Shown here piece after piece: positions 52,635 to 62,035 of a stretch of 64,000 nt of DNA. The notes beneath the pieces are model-generated. The model did no database searches and was not told the DNA's origin. It was given only the letters and a program-made list of their open reading frames with translations. The position numbers and the translations under genes are program-made. This DNA is from an uncultured Sulfurovum sp. (lineage in GTDB: Bacteria; Campylobacterota; Campylobacteria; Campylobacterales; Sulfurovaceae), in the NCBI GenBank assembly GCA_902727915.1, contig CACVAU010000089.1:3308-67307 (forward strand), in the 5' to 3' direction. Each line of letters starts with the position of its first letter. The first letter of the stretch is position 1.

Positions 52635-53723
52635 TTAGATTTTTGGTAAGGGTGGTGGGGTCGCATTAAAGTATTTTTGAAGAATACTATAGGCCTCTAC
52701 CCAATCTTTTTGCCCTTCTGTCCAGACCAAAGTTGTTTTTTCAATTTTATTTTCACTGATAAAAAGTTGAATGGTACGGATATCATAAGGCCCTTCTCTT
52801 TCCTCATTGAGCGCAACATAATACATGGTTGAGTTTCTTTGTGGTAATGGTGGAGGAGTATGTTTGTCAACATTTTGTTTGTTTAAACTCTCAGCCATGT
52901 TTTGACCCATAGCAATTCCTGCACCCATTCCAATCATTTCACCCATGGAACCACCTGTATCAGAACCTAAAGCTTGACCTGTTTGGTATTTAATATTATC
53001 ATCTAAGTTTCCTGTGATTTCACGACTCGATCGCGCATCTAAAGCTTTTTCGACATTCGTTGGTAGAGAGATGTTCTCAACTAAAATTTTTGTAAGGTTT
53101 AGTCCATATTCTCCAAAGTAAGGGGCAATTTTTTCAGAGATATATTCTGAAAACTTTTCATAGTTGGATGCCATATCAAGTACAGGTATTTTACTGTCAC
53201 CCACAATGGTTGTAAACTTTGAAATAATAAGGTTGGTAAGTTGTGCATCAATTTCATCAACAGTAAAATGATGGTCTGTACCCACAATTTCATTCATAAA
53301 TTGCTTTGGGTCAGTAATGCGAATTTCATAGGTACCAAAAGCTCTTAGTCGTACCATGGAAAATTCAGGGTCACGTACCATAATAGGGTTTTTTGTTCCC
53401 CATTTTAAGTCAGTGAAACGTTTGGTATTGACAAAATAAACTTCAGCTTTAAAGGGTGAGTTAAAGGCATGATCCCAATGTTCAAGAGAAGTCATAATGG
53501 GTAAATTTTTAGTTTCTAGCTCATAAATACCAGGTGCTAAAACATCTGCAATGACACCCTCATTAACAAAGATTGCCATTTGTGATTCTCTCACTGTTAA
53601 TTTTGCACCATATTTAATTTCATTATTATGTCGTGGAAATTTATATACCATGGTATCTTGTGATTCATCTGTCCACTCAATAACATCAATAAATTGTCCT
53701 GAAATCCAATCAAATAGTCCCAT
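52635..53723 (-). CDS. SPFH (YdjI-like) protein with C-terminal GYF_2 domain
   Basis: A 362-residue protein. The N-terminal 230 residues form an SPFH/band 7-like domain of the virion-core/YdjI type (MGLFDWISGQFIDVIEWTDESQDTMVYKFPR, later LTKILVENISLP). A Gly/Met-rich hinge follows (GSMGEMIGMGAGIAMGQNMAE), then a GYF_2 module (YYVALNEEREGPYDIRTIQLFI, VWTEGQKDWVEA). Relatives organise membrane microdomains under stress. In the same operon as TelA and the zinc-ribbon protein. Confidence 0.75.
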   Translation of the reverse strand: MGLFDWISGQFIDVIEWTDESQDTMVYKFPRHNNEIKYGAKLTVRESQMAIFVNEGVIADVLAPGIYELETKNLPIMTSLEHWDHAFNSPFKAEVYFVNTKRFTDLKWGTKNPIMVRDPEFSMVRLRAFGTYEIRITDPKQFMNEIVGTDHHFTVDEIDAQLTNLIISKFTTIVGDSKIPVLDMASNYEKFSEYISEKIAPYFGEYGLNLTKILVENISLPTNVEKALDARSSREITGNLDDNIKYQTGQALGSDTGGSMGEMIGMGAGIAMGQNMAESLNKQNVDKHTPPPLPQRNSTMYYVALNEEREGPYDIRTIQLFISENKIEKTTLVWTEGQKDWVEAYSILQKYFNATPPPLPKI

Positions 53724-53725
53724 GT

Positions 53726-54865
53726 TTATCCTTTTGTTACATCAGAAACACTCTTTTCTGGTAGTGCTTCTAGTTTGGCTTTAGTTGCTAAAAGTGCTTC
53801 TTTGAGTTCATGTTCAGTATTTTCAAGCTCAACCAATGCTTTGACTCTGGCTTGTTTTCCTTCAGCAGCAATTTCTAAGGAGTCATTTAAGGTGGCAATC
53901 AAGGTGTTATTGGCTACCTTAATGCTTTCAATGTCAAAGATACCACGTTCGACTTGTGTTCTAATTTCTCTATTGGCATCTCTTAGACCTTCAGCATTTT
54001 TCTCTAAAAGTTCATTTGTTAAATCAGCAGCATCTTTAAGTGCTTTTGCCGACTCATGTGATCTAAAAATGGTGACGGTTTGTGCCAGTTGGTTTCGCCA
54101 AAGTGGTACGGTGTTCACCAATGTAGAAGAGATTTTATTAATAAGTGATTTATCATTTTCTTGAATCAGTCTAATACTAGGAAGGGATTGCATGGTCACT
54201 TGACGAGAAAGTCTTAAGTCATGGACACGACGTTCTAAGTCATCAGCAAAGCCTCGAACTTCTTTAAGTTCTTGTATGGCCATCATCTCGGCAGATTCAG
54301 CTTTACTAATGTACTGAGGTAAAACTTGTTCTTCCAGTTCTTTTTTCTTGATTTCTCCAGCTTCAATATAAAGCTCTAGTTTTCTAAAGTAGTCTAAATT
54401 GGCTTCATATAGTTTGTCTAAAGAGACCACATCTTTCATGAGGGTGCTTTTATGTGTTTCAAGATTGTTAGAAATTTCATCAATTTGGTCACGAACATCT
54501 TCATAGCCTTGCATAAACTTTACCAAAGGTTTTGTTCCCCCAAAAAGTTTAGAGTACCATGGTAGTTTTTTGTTAGGGTCTAACTCTTCAATGTCAAAAC
54601 CTTTAATGGCAGCTACCATCTCATTTAAAACAGCACCTGCTGCCCCTGTGTCTTTGTTTTTAACCCCATCAATCATTCTGTTAGAGATATCATCAAGCTC
54701 TTCTTGTGCTGAAGCACCAAAATAAATGATAGAACTTCGGTTATTAAAATCAAGTTCATTAAGTGCTGTTTCGAGTTGATCTCTCTCTTCGGCTTGTACG
54801 GCTGGTAGTATTTCACTTTGTTCTTCTATAGTTGTTTCGATAATTTCTTTGGTTTTTGTTTCCAT
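53726..54865 (-). CDS. TelA-family protein (toxic anion resistance)
   Basis: A 379-residue, mostly alpha-helical cytosolic protein of the TelA/KlaA family. SSIIYFGASAQEELDDISNRMIDGVKNKDTG at the N-terminus and LPSIRLIQENDKSLINKISSTLVNTVPLWRNQLAQ in the middle are the family landmarks. TelA proteins appear with XpaC proteins in membrane-stress and tellurite-resistance loci. Second gene of the operon, 17 bases after the XpaC-like gene. Confidence 0.85.
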   Translation of the reverse strand: METKTKEIIETTIEEQSEILPAVQAEERDQLETALNELDFNNRSSIIYFGASAQEELDDISNRMIDGVKNKDTGAAGAVLNEMVAAIKGFDIEELDPNKKLPWYSKLFGGTKPLVKFMQGYEDVRDQIDEISNNLETHKSTLMKDVVSLDKLYEANLDYFRKLELYIEAGEIKKKELEEQVLPQYISKAESAEMMAIQELKEVRGFADDLERRVHDLRLSRQVTMQSLPSIRLIQENDKSLINKISSTLVNTVPLWRNQLAQTVTIFRSHESAKALKDAADLTNELLEKNAEGLRDANREIRTQVERGIFDIESIKVANNTLIATLNDSLEIAAEGKQARVKALVELENTEHELKEALLATKAKLEALPEKSVSDVTKG

Positions 54866-54882
54866 AGTTTTTTCCTTATTTC

Positions 54883-55716
54883 TTAATTTTTAATTTGTTG
54901 ATGTAATACATCAATATTAACATCTAAATCAAATTCATTGTTCTTCTTTAACCGTGCTAGTTCTTTGTCAAATCTTATTTCGACATCATTGAGTAGCTGA
55001 TGCAGTTTTTCTTTAGTTTCATCTGTAATATCATCTTCATCCATAGAGGTATAGGAGTTGGTAACTTTTTCTAAACCATCTAAATAGACCAATAAGAATT
55101 TACGTGCAACACGAATATCTTTAGGATCATCTTGGATGGTTTGAATGATATGTTTGGCTTTTTGTGTGGCTAAAGAAAGCTTCTTTTTGAGTACTAAATC
55201 ATTAAAGTTATTATTAATATGTGATTCAATTCCTGAAAGTTTTGCTTGTGCATCTTTAAGGGTTTTTAAAACCAATTCAGCTGAAACATCACCAATATTT
55301 TCCAGTTTATCCGTTCGTGGGTCTAAGCCATAATAGAGGAAATAGCCTATCATTGCGATAATGGCTAAGAAGATACCTATAAATATAGACTCTTGACCAG
55401 CAATGGAAGCTGAAAAAAAGGTAGCAATACCTAAAAGAATGGCTGCAATACTTTTATAAGGTTTTGTGGGTGCTTTGGTGAGCTTTTCTTGCTGATATTT
55501 GAATTCATTTGCTAAGCCCCAAGTATTGAGTTTGACAACAGCATAAAAAAGTCCAAAGGCTACTAAGTTTAGACCAAAAGCAGGAATATTTCGTGCTATT
55601 AAAGCTAAAACGACCGATAAAAAAAGGGGAGTTAGAAAGAAATAGAGAAGAAGACCTTTTTTAGCTTTAGAAGCACCGAATGGTGTTTTGGGGTTGTATT
55701 GTTTTGCCAGTGCCAT
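54883..55716 (-). CDS. XpaC-like membrane protein
   Basis: A 277-residue protein with about four membrane helices in the first half (LLLYFFLTPLFLSVVLALIA, FGLNLVAFGLFYAVV, SIAAILLGIATFFSASIAG, IFIGIFLAIIAMIGYFLYYG) and a helical cytosolic half resembling the XpaC family, originally linked to 5-bromo-4-chloroindolyl phosphate hydrolysis. XpaC and TelA genes are regular neighbours. First large gene of the operon. Biochemical function unknown. Confidence 0.7.
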   Translation of the reverse strand: MALAKQYNPKTPFGASKAKKGLLLYFFLTPLFLSVVLALIARNIPAFGLNLVAFGLFYAVVKLNTWGLANEFKYQQEKLTKAPTKPYKSIAAILLGIATFFSASIAGQESIFIGIFLAIIAMIGYFLYYGLDPRTDKLENIGDVSAELVLKTLKDAQAKLSGIESHINNNFNDLVLKKKLSLATQKAKHIIQTIQDDPKDIRVARKFLLVYLDGLEKVTNSYTSMDEDDITDETKEKLHQLLNDVEIRFDKELARLKKNNEFDLDVNIDVLHQQIKN

Positions 55717-55719
55717 TTA

Positions 55720-55806
55720 TTATCCTAAGACCAGTTTACCCAGTGGATACCAAACGGCAAGTCCAGCTGAGAGTAAAATAAATAAAAAACCGAATATTTT
55801 TTGCAA
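55720..55806 (-). CDS. Possible 28-residue membrane peptide
   Basis: A TTG-started frame with AAAGGA four to five bases upstream encodes one hydrophobic helix with few charges (KIFGFLFILLSAGLAVWYPL, then GKLVLG). It ends four bases before the XpaC-like gene. It is a plausible small protein of the operon, but too short to be certain. Confidence 0.4.
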   Translation of the reverse strand: MQKIFGFLFILLSAGLAVWYPLGKLVLG

Positions 55807-55870
55807 AGGTTTCCTTTGTGCATAAATTTTGTTTTATTCTATCATAACATTCTTATGGATTTAGGCATTT

Positions 55871-56593
55871 TTAATAAATAATTTTGGCGAGATATAGTCC
55901 TTCAGGAGGTGCCAGTTTACTTTTACTTTTTACTGTGAGGTTCAGTTGTTTTTGTAGTGCTTCTATGGTCCATTTATCTTGTGCGACCTGCATGGCACCT
56001 GCCACCATCATTCTTACTTGTGAGCGTAAAAATCCATTGGCTTCAAAATAGATGATATGATAATGCTTATATTTTTTATAATCGGCTTTATATATAACTC
56101 TTATATTGGTGTGGGTAATAGACCCTGTTTTAATAAAGTTAGAAAAGTCATGTTCTCCCTCAAAAACTTTCAGGGATTTTTGTAAAAGCTTCTCATCAAA
56201 AGGAGGATAGTAAGCAATATAGTCTTGTTCAAATACAGAAGGGATAGAGGTCTTAAAAACATAACGGTAAAGACGCTTTTTGGCTGAAAACCTTGAATGA
56301 AAGGTATCGTCAACCCATTCTAGCTTCTTAATAGAGACATAGTGTAGTTTTTGATTCAGTGCTATTTGAAGTTTAGTGAGGTCTTTCCAGTAGGCTGGAA
56401 CTTCAAAATCGATAACTTGTCCTGTAGCATGTACTCCAGCATCTGTTCGCCCAGAGCCTCGAATTTGCTGAAATATACCTAATGATTTTAAGCCAGTTTC
56501 TATCTGTGTACTAATGGTTTTCTTGGTACTTTTTTGCCTTTGAAATCCTTTAAACTTTCCTCCATCATAACTTATGGTAGCTTTTACACGCAT
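55871..56593 (-). CDS. truA: tRNA pseudouridine(38-40) synthase TruA
   Basis: A 240-residue TruA enzyme. ATISYDGGKFKGFQRQ at the N-terminus, GSGRTDAGVHATGQV with the catalytic Asp, and the C-terminal FLRSQVRMMVAGAMQVA block are all diagnostic. The start directly abuts the stop of the upstream permease gene (56594), so it belongs to the operon running from uppS down to truA. Confidence 0.94.
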   Translation of the reverse strand: MRVKATISYDGGKFKGFQRQKSTKKTISTQIETGLKSLGIFQQIRGSGRTDAGVHATGQVIDFEVPAYWKDLTKLQIALNQKLHYVSIKKLEWVDDTFHSRFSAKKRLYRYVFKTSIPSVFEQDYIAYYPPFDEKLLQKSLKVFEGEHDFSNFIKTGSITHTNIRVIYKADYKKYKHYHIIYFEANGFLRSQVRMMVAGAMQVAQDKWTIEALQKQLNLTVKSKSKLAPPEGLYLAKIIY

Positions 56594-57622
56594 TTAAAAA
56601 AACCTTAAAACAAGACGTTTATAGAGATAGAAACCAATTAGTAAACTCAGGGTACTAAAAGTAAATAACATTAGGGGAGTCCCTTTGGATTTTAAGATGA
56701 TGGCAAGTCCATAAAGTACAATGCTACTTAGGGCAAGAACATGGTAGGCATAATTTTTTTGGTAACGAGGATTAATAACAGCAAAAGAGGCAACCATGGC
56801 TAAGCCTATTAGAGGAATAAGACTGGCGAAGATAAAGAAAAATATTTGTGATTTTTTCTTAGGATTGAGTGATAAATTAATCCAATACTGTACGATATTA
56901 CTATAGGTAAAAGCATCTGAATTCAAACTTTGAAAGACTTTCATGGTTTCATAGTTTATTTTCTTTAGAGCATCCTCTGTAAAGGTATAACCTGAGCCTT
57001 CTTTTAAGGTTAAGGTGATTAAGGAGTTATTATTTTCAAAATTTGCTTTTTTTGCGATGAAAAGTTGATTGGCATGTTTACTGTCTTTTTTATAGATAAC
57101 AATGTCTCTCATTTCATCATTCTCTTTACTTTTGACATAAACAAATAGGTCTCCAAATTTTTGACCCAATTTAGAAGGGTTAATGTTAATTTGTGCTTGT
57201 GAAGTTTTTTCATGTTTAAAGGCTTTAAATTGTTGTTTGGTTTTGGGCATAAGCGCCAATGAAAGAATGAGTAAAATAATGCTAAAAAGTAAGGCAATAA
57301 AAGAAAAGCGATAGAGTATGGTTTTGGCATTTGAACCAAGTGCAAAGAGTGCCATGAGTTCATTATCACTTGAAAGTCGTAAGAGTGTCATGACAATGGC
57401 AACTAAGAACGAGATCGGTAGGGTATAAAAAAGAATGGAGGGTAAATTATAAGAGAAGAGTTGCATCATCTCGATAAATGAAATTTGAATAGAGGTTGTC
57501 AGTGCTGAAATTTTAATAATAAACACAAGTGAACCAATAAAAAACAGGGGTAAGAATATGGTAAAAAAAGAACTTTGAAAGTTCTTTGATAGGTAGCTGG
57601 AGATTGAGGTTTGTTTAGCCAT
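56594..57622 (-). CDS. LptF/LptG-family permease
   Basis: A 342-residue inner-membrane protein of the YjgP/YjgQ family that with LptB moves lipopolysaccharide out of the membrane. Three N-terminal helices (IFLPLFFIGSLVFIIKISAL, NLPSILFYTLPISFLVAIVM, ALLFSIILLILSLALMP), a periplasmic beta-jellyroll middle part and three C-terminal helices are visible. SSDNELMALFALGSN is the conserved coupling-helix block. Which of LptF or LptG it is cannot be settled here. Overlaps the prepilin peptidase gene by 8 bases. Confidence 0.8.
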   Translation of the reverse strand: MAKQTSISSYLSKNFQSSFFTIFLPLFFIGSLVFIIKISALTTSIQISFIEMMQLFSYNLPSILFYTLPISFLVAIVMTLLRLSSDNELMALFALGSNAKTILYRFSFIALLFSIILLILSLALMPKTKQQFKAFKHEKTSQAQININPSKLGQKFGDLFVYVKSKENDEMRDIVIYKKDSKHANQLFIAKKANFENNNSLITLTLKEGSGYTFTEDALKKINYETMKVFQSLNSDAFTYSNIVQYWINLSLNPKKKSQIFFFIFASLIPLIGLAMVASFAVINPRYQKNYAYHVLALSSIVLYGLAIILKSKGTPLMLFTFSTLSLLIGFYLYKRLVLRFF

Positions 57623-58355
57623 AAATAATTAAGTCTACAATGCTTTGAACTTCGTTGTCAAACATATAAGTAATGAATGTTCCGATAATTAAAAAAGGAA
57701 CAAAAGGTATTTGCGTATCTTTGGCTAATAAAGAAGGAACTATGGCAACAATTGCAGCGATAAATAAGGCATACAAAAAGGCAGGAAATCCAAGTAACGC
57801 ACCCATGGTTCCTGCAACAATAATATCTCCTTCACCCATGGCTTCCTTATTTAAAAAGAAAGAAAGGTAATAACGTAAAAGGGTCATTCCTCCAACAGCT
57901 AACAGTGCGTCTTGTATGGAGTCTAAAAAAGTAGGACTGATTACAGCCAAGGCTAAGGCTAAAAGATTTAAGTTGTCTGGTATCTCCATGTATTTGAAAT
58001 CAATCATTACTAAAGCCAAAAGCAGGGTGAAAACAGCAAAGACTATGGGTAAGTACCAAACCAAACCAAGTTTGTAAAAAAGAGATAAGGCAATAATACC
58101 TGTTGTTAGTTCTATGAGTGGGTATTGTTTTGATATGCTTTCAGAACAAAAACCACATTTTCCTTTTAAAAACAACCATGAAAATATGGGTACATTATGG
58201 TACCACTTTAAAGGTGTTTGACATGATTGACATTTAGAGGCAGGGAATACAATACTTTCTCCTTTTGGAATTCGATAAATGACAACATTTAAAAATGAAC
58301 CAATTAAAATTCCAAAAATAAAAACAAAAAAAGCAATTGTTAACTCTACAGTCAT
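57615..58355 (-). CDS. pilD: Type IV prepilin peptidase (A24 family)
   Basis: A 246-residue membrane protease that cuts and methylates type IV pilin-like leaders. GSFLNVVIYRIPKGESIVFPASKC starts the N-terminal domain; the zinc-binding Cys pairs CQSCQTPLKW and CGFC follow. The two catalytic Asp blocks are VMIDFKYMEIPDNLN and GEGDIIVAGTMGALLG. The window shows no pilin genes next to it. With dprA elsewhere in the window it fits natural competence, but the link is only suggestive. Confidence 0.85.
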   Translation of the reverse strand: MTVELTIAFFVFIFGILIGSFLNVVIYRIPKGESIVFPASKCQSCQTPLKWYHNVPIFSWLFLKGKCGFCSESISKQYPLIELTTGIIALSLFYKLGLVWYLPIVFAVFTLLLALVMIDFKYMEIPDNLNLLALALAVISPTFLDSIQDALLAVGGMTLLRYYLSFFLNKEAMGEGDIIVAGTMGALLGFPAFLYALFIAAIVAIVPSLLAKDTQIPFVPFLIIGTFITYMFDNEVQSIVDLIIYG

Positions 58356-59044
58356 TCTAGTCCACCAAATCGACGGTTTCTATTGACATATTGGTCAATA
58401 ATGTCTTCTAATTCACCTGTTGTAAAGTCTGGCCATAGGGTTGGGGTAAAGAAAAATTCAGAGTACGAATTTTGCCATAATAGATAATTGGAAAGACGTT
58501 GTTCTCCACTGGTTCTAATCATTAAGTCTAGGTCAACATACGGGGTCTGAAGTTCCTCTCCTAAACTTTCTTCTGTAATTTCTTCACCACGTTTGGCTAA
58601 ACGGTTAGCTGCTTTAGCAATTTCTTCACGTGAACCATAGTTAAGTGCTAAAATTTGTGTAACATTTGTATGCTGTGCTGTTTCTTTTTTTATGTGTGCA
58701 ATGGTCTCTTGAAGTTTAGGTGAGAAGCCTTCTATGTTACCTACCGTTTCAAATTTTGCACCAAATTTATGATAGGTTTCTAGTTCATTTTTAAGCCATG
58801 AATCGAGTAGTTTCATTAAAAAACTGACTTCATATTTGGGTCGTTTCCAATTTTCAGTACTAAAAGCATAAAAGGTTACGGTTTCAATACTTTCATGTTC
58901 AGCACAATATTGGGTGATATCCCGTGTAATATTGGCTCCTTGTTCATGACCTTTTGTACGAACAAGACCCCGTTCTTTTGCCCAGCGTCCATTACCATCC
59001 ATGATGATGGCAAGATGTTTTAAAATATTTTTTTCTTTGCTCAT
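58352..59044 (-). CDS. uppS: Undecaprenyl diphosphate synthase (isoprenyl transferase)
   Basis: A 230-residue cis-prenyltransferase that makes the lipid carrier for cell-wall and glycan synthesis. HLAIIMDGNGRWAKERG with the catalytic Asp, TFYAFSTENWKRP, and DLMIRTSGEQRLSNYLLWQ are the family signatures. Overlaps the peptidase gene by 4 bases and follows coaBC by 19 bases; one operon. Confidence 0.94.
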   Translation of the reverse strand: MSKEKNILKHLAIIMDGNGRWAKERGLVRTKGHEQGANITRDITQYCAEHESIETVTFYAFSTENWKRPKYEVSFLMKLLDSWLKNELETYHKFGAKFETVGNIEGFSPKLQETIAHIKKETAQHTNVTQILALNYGSREEIAKAANRLAKRGEEITEESLGEELQTPYVDLDLMIRTSGEQRLSNYLLWQNSYSEFFFTPTLWPDFTTGELEDIIDQYVNRNRRFGGLE

Positions 59045-59063
59045 TATTAATCTTTAAAATTTA

Positions 59064-60296
59064 TTATTGAGTTGGTTCTAACTTTTGGCTCTGTTCCAAT
59101 ATTTTAAATGAGAGGTCAAGTTTAGAAGCTTGACCTAAATTAATGCTGTTCTCTTTCGTAATGAAAATAATACTGTTATCAGCTGTTCCAAAAGCAGAAC
59201 TGTCTGCGAGTAGATTATAACATACTCCATCTATATTTTTATTTTCGATTAAGCTTTTAGCATTAGAAAAACCTTTTTCTTTGTCCATTTCTGCTTTGAA
59301 GCCAATGGTGATTTGTCCTAAGTTATTCACGGTTTTTAAAATATCATCAGTCTGTTTCATTTCAATATTCCATTCCTTTCCGATAGTTACTTTTTTTGTT
59401 TTACCTTTGTTTGGAAATTTAGGTGTAAAATCAGCCACAGCTGCTGCCATAAATAAAAATGGTTTTTTTAAGGAGTTTTTTGTTGAAAGTACACCTTTAA
59501 GTGTTGCTAGGGTTTGCATTTGCATCTCTTGGGCTGAATGTACATTAATGGTATGAATTTGTAAAGGAATTTCTTTATGTTCCTTGCTACTAATAAGGGA
59601 TACTTTTGCACCTTTTAAGTACAAGGCTGTGGCCAAAGCATTTGCCATTTTTCCCGAAGAGAAGTTGGAGACATAACGCACTTCATCTATTTTTTCACGT
59701 GTTCCTCCCCCTGTTATAAGCACTTCTCGATCTTCCCAATAGCTTTCGAGTAGTAGTATTTTGGCTGTTTGATAAAATATCTCTTGAGGTTCAGCCAATG
59801 CACCATTGCCTGTATCACCACAGGCTAAGAGTTTGGATTGTGAATTAACAATGTTTACCCCACGCTTTTTTAACGTTTGTAGGGAATCAAGGGTTGAGGA
59901 GTCTTCTATCATGTTGGTATTGGCTGCCGGGGCAATTAGAAGGGGTTTGCTTAAAGCGAGAATGGTTTGTAACAAAATATTATCAGCAATACCATTGGCA
60001 ATTTTATTAATGCTATTGGCTGTTGCAGGTGAAAGAACAAAAATATCACAAATTTTACCAATATCTATGTGATTTACTGTTGTTGCCCAAGATTCAGACT
60101 TTTCAGTCAGTACAGGATTACGTGTTAGCGCCTCAAAGGTAAGGGCAGAGACAAAACGTTCAGCAGAAGCTGTCATAACAACATAAACAGTTGCACCAGC
60201 TTTAATAAAAAGACGGGCTAGATCACAAGCCTTATAGGCTGAAATACTTCCTGTGACTCCTAGAAGAATGGTTTTGTTAGTTAAGTTAATTTGCAT
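59064..60296 (-). CDS. coaBC: Bifunctional phosphopantothenoylcysteine decarboxylase/synthase CoaBC
   Basis: An enzyme of about 410 residues that makes 4'-phosphopantetheine in CoA synthesis. The N-terminal flavoprotein part has LLGVTGSISAYKA and APAANTNM (the family's PAMNxxM-type block); the C-terminal synthase part has ITGGGTREKIDEVRYVSNFSSGKMA and the dinucleotide-binding FKAEMDKE region. I put the start at 60296: the longer frame begins with a GTG inside a repeat palindrome (60306-60330). No clear ribosome binding site is seen. Confidence 0.9.
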   Translation of the reverse strand: MQINLTNKTILLGVTGSISAYKACDLARLFIKAGATVYVVMTASAERFVSALTFEALTRNPVLTEKSESWATTVNHIDIGKICDIFVLSPATANSINKIANGIADNILLQTILALSKPLLIAPAANTNMIEDSSTLDSLQTLKKRGVNIVNSQSKLLACGDTGNGALAEPQEIFYQTAKILLLESYWEDREVLITGGGTREKIDEVRYVSNFSSGKMANALATALYLKGAKVSLISSKEHKEIPLQIHTINVHSAQEMQMQTLATLKGVLSTKNSLKKPFLFMAAAVADFTPKFPNKGKTKKVTIGKEWNIEMKQTDDILKTVNNLGQITIGFKAEMDKEKGFSNAKSLIENKNIDGVCYNLLADSSAFGTADNSIIFITKENSINLGQASKLDLSFKILEQSQKLEPTQ

Positions 60297-60305
60297 GTTT
60301 GAATT

Positions 60306-60330
60306 GTAGGGTGTTTTCCCTGAAAACACC
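60306..60330. repeat. GTAGGGTG-family palindrome upstream of coaBC
   Basis: GTAGGGTGTTTTC and GAAAACACC pair around CCT. Same family as 51476-51498 and the ends of the MITE-like elements. It sits between glmU and coaBC and may separate their transcripts. Confidence 0.55.
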
Positions 60331-60355
60331 TCATAAATATGATTTTTTAAAGTTC

Positions 60356-61645
60356 TTACTTTGAAAAAAACTTATAAAAAAAATCAGGTAAAATTTTTAA
60401 GGCAGAACGGGTAATGGCAAGAGAACCTTTTTTGATATCTTTATTGAGTGTTGTTCCTGCAGCAATAATAACATCATCTTCAATCTTAAGAGGTGCAACC
60501 AACTGACAGTCTGATCCAACAAAAACATTTTTACCAATAGTGGTTTTATGTTTAGCCTTTCCATCATAATTACAGGTTATAACACCAGCACCAATATTAG
60601 AGCCTTCTTCAATGCTTGTATCACCAATATAGGCTAAGTGACCAGCTTTAACACCTGTGAGTGTTGACTTCTTAATTTCTACAAAATTTCCTACATGGGT
60701 ATCTTTTAAATAGCTTTGTGGACGTATCCTTCCCATTGGTCCTACATCAGAGTTTTCTATGGTAGAGTCTTCAATTATAGAATGGGTTTTAATATGTGCA
60801 TTAATCAGTTTTGAAGCACCTAAAATACTAACCCCATTTTCTAAAATACTTTCTCCCTCAAAGGTGGCTCGACAATCAATGTAGATACTGTCTGGAAAAC
60901 GCATACTAACCCCAGAATCCATGATTTCTCTCTTGATTCTGTTTTGCATAATTATCTCTGCTTGGGCTAAGTCAAATTTGGAATTTACACCTTTAAACTC
61001 TTCTTCTTCAACATAGATAGGGGTGACAGTTTTATGTTCATCTACAGCCATTTTTATAATGTCCGTTAAGTAATATTCTTGTTGGGCATTTGTATTGGAA
61101 AGTAGAGGAATGTAACAATTTAATAGGTCAGTATTAACACAATAAATCCCAGCATTAACAGTTGTGGTTTTTAGTTGCGTTTCGTTACAGTCTTTTTGTT
61201 CAACAATTTCTTTAACTTCTTCATTATTGATTAATACGCGCCCATAACCATCAGGGTTGCTTAATTTGATAACAGACATATTAATATCTGCATCACCACC
61301 TGTCAATGCTAAAAGAGATTCTTCGGTAATGAGGGGCATGTCACCATTTAAAATTAAGGTTTTTTCATATTTAGTTTTTACGCCTTTCATGGCACCACCT
61401 GTTCCTGGAAATTGTGTTACATTTTGCATATGGAAGTGAATGTTTTGATATTGAGATTCAACTGCTTCTTGTACTTTGTTTGCTTGATGATAAAGTACGA
61501 CTGTAATGTCATCTGAAATTTTTTGACCAGCATCAATAGCATGGAAAAGCATTGCTTTTCCTGAGATTTCGTGGAGAACTTTTGGGGTAGTAGATTTCAT
61601 TCTACTGCCTTTGCCTGCTGCTAAGATAACGATAGAAATTGACAT
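60356..61645 (-). CDS. glmU: Bifunctional N-acetylglucosamine-1-phosphate uridyltransferase GlmU
   Basis: An enzyme of 429 residues that makes UDP-GlcNAc. The uridyltransferase half begins IVILAAGKGSRMKSTTPKVLHEI, then GDMPLI; the acetyltransferase half is a left-handed beta-helix with VGNFVEIKKSTL, YIGDTSIEEGSNIGAGVITCNYDGKAKHKT and VGSDCQLVAP. The start at 61645 is chosen because AAAGG lies nine bases upstream and the protein then starts MSISIVILAAG; the frame could extend to 61693. Confidence 0.93.
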   Translation of the reverse strand: MSISIVILAAGKGSRMKSTTPKVLHEISGKAMLFHAIDAGQKISDDITVVLYHQANKVQEAVESQYQNIHFHMQNVTQFPGTGGAMKGVKTKYEKTLILNGDMPLITEESLLALTGGDADINMSVIKLSNPDGYGRVLINNEEVKEIVEQKDCNETQLKTTTVNAGIYCVNTDLLNCYIPLLSNTNAQQEYYLTDIIKMAVDEHKTVTPIYVEEEEFKGVNSKFDLAQAEIIMQNRIKREIMDSGVSMRFPDSIYIDCRATFEGESILENGVSILGASKLINAHIKTHSIIEDSTIENSDVGPMGRIRPQSYLKDTHVGNFVEIKKSTLTGVKAGHLAYIGDTSIEEGSNIGAGVITCNYDGKAKHKTTIGKNVFVGSDCQLVAPLKIEDDVIIAAGTTLNKDIKKGSLAITRSALKILPDFFYKFFSK

Positions 61646-61753
61646 GGAAAATACCTTTATAATTAAAATATTATTTTTTGTTATTATAGCCAATGCGTCA
61701 TTAATTAATATGTTATAATCTAAAAAAAATTAATTAAAAGTAGATTAGGATAA

Positions 61754-62035
61754 ATGATGGATAAAGTAGGACTAAAACTTTCTAAAGTAATTGATTATGA
61801 TCTTTTTGAACCTTTACAATATTGGTTAGATTATGAAGTGGAGTATGAGGATATTTTAGGGTATATTCAGAGTGATGAAGTAATTGAACTTGAACTTGAA
61901 GAAGATGAAAATAGAGTAGAAGACCTTGAAATGTTGGGCATTTTCCTTGAAAAATTTACACAAAGTGAAATTTGTTACGAAGTTTTTGTCATGAATAAAG
62001 AGTGGGAGAAAACAGAATTTGTCTCAATAGCTTAA
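61754..62035 (+). CDS. Acidic hypothetical protein (93 residues)
   Basis: A small soluble protein with about a quarter Glu/Asp residues (VIELELEEDENRVEDLEML). ATTAGGATAA precedes the ATG. It stands alone and diverges from glmU. Not recognised. Confidence 0.5.
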   Translation: MMDKVGLKLSKVIDYDLFEPLQYWLDYEVEYEDILGYIQSDEVIELELEEDENRVEDLEMLGIFLEKFTQSEICYEVFVMNKEWEKTEFVSIA

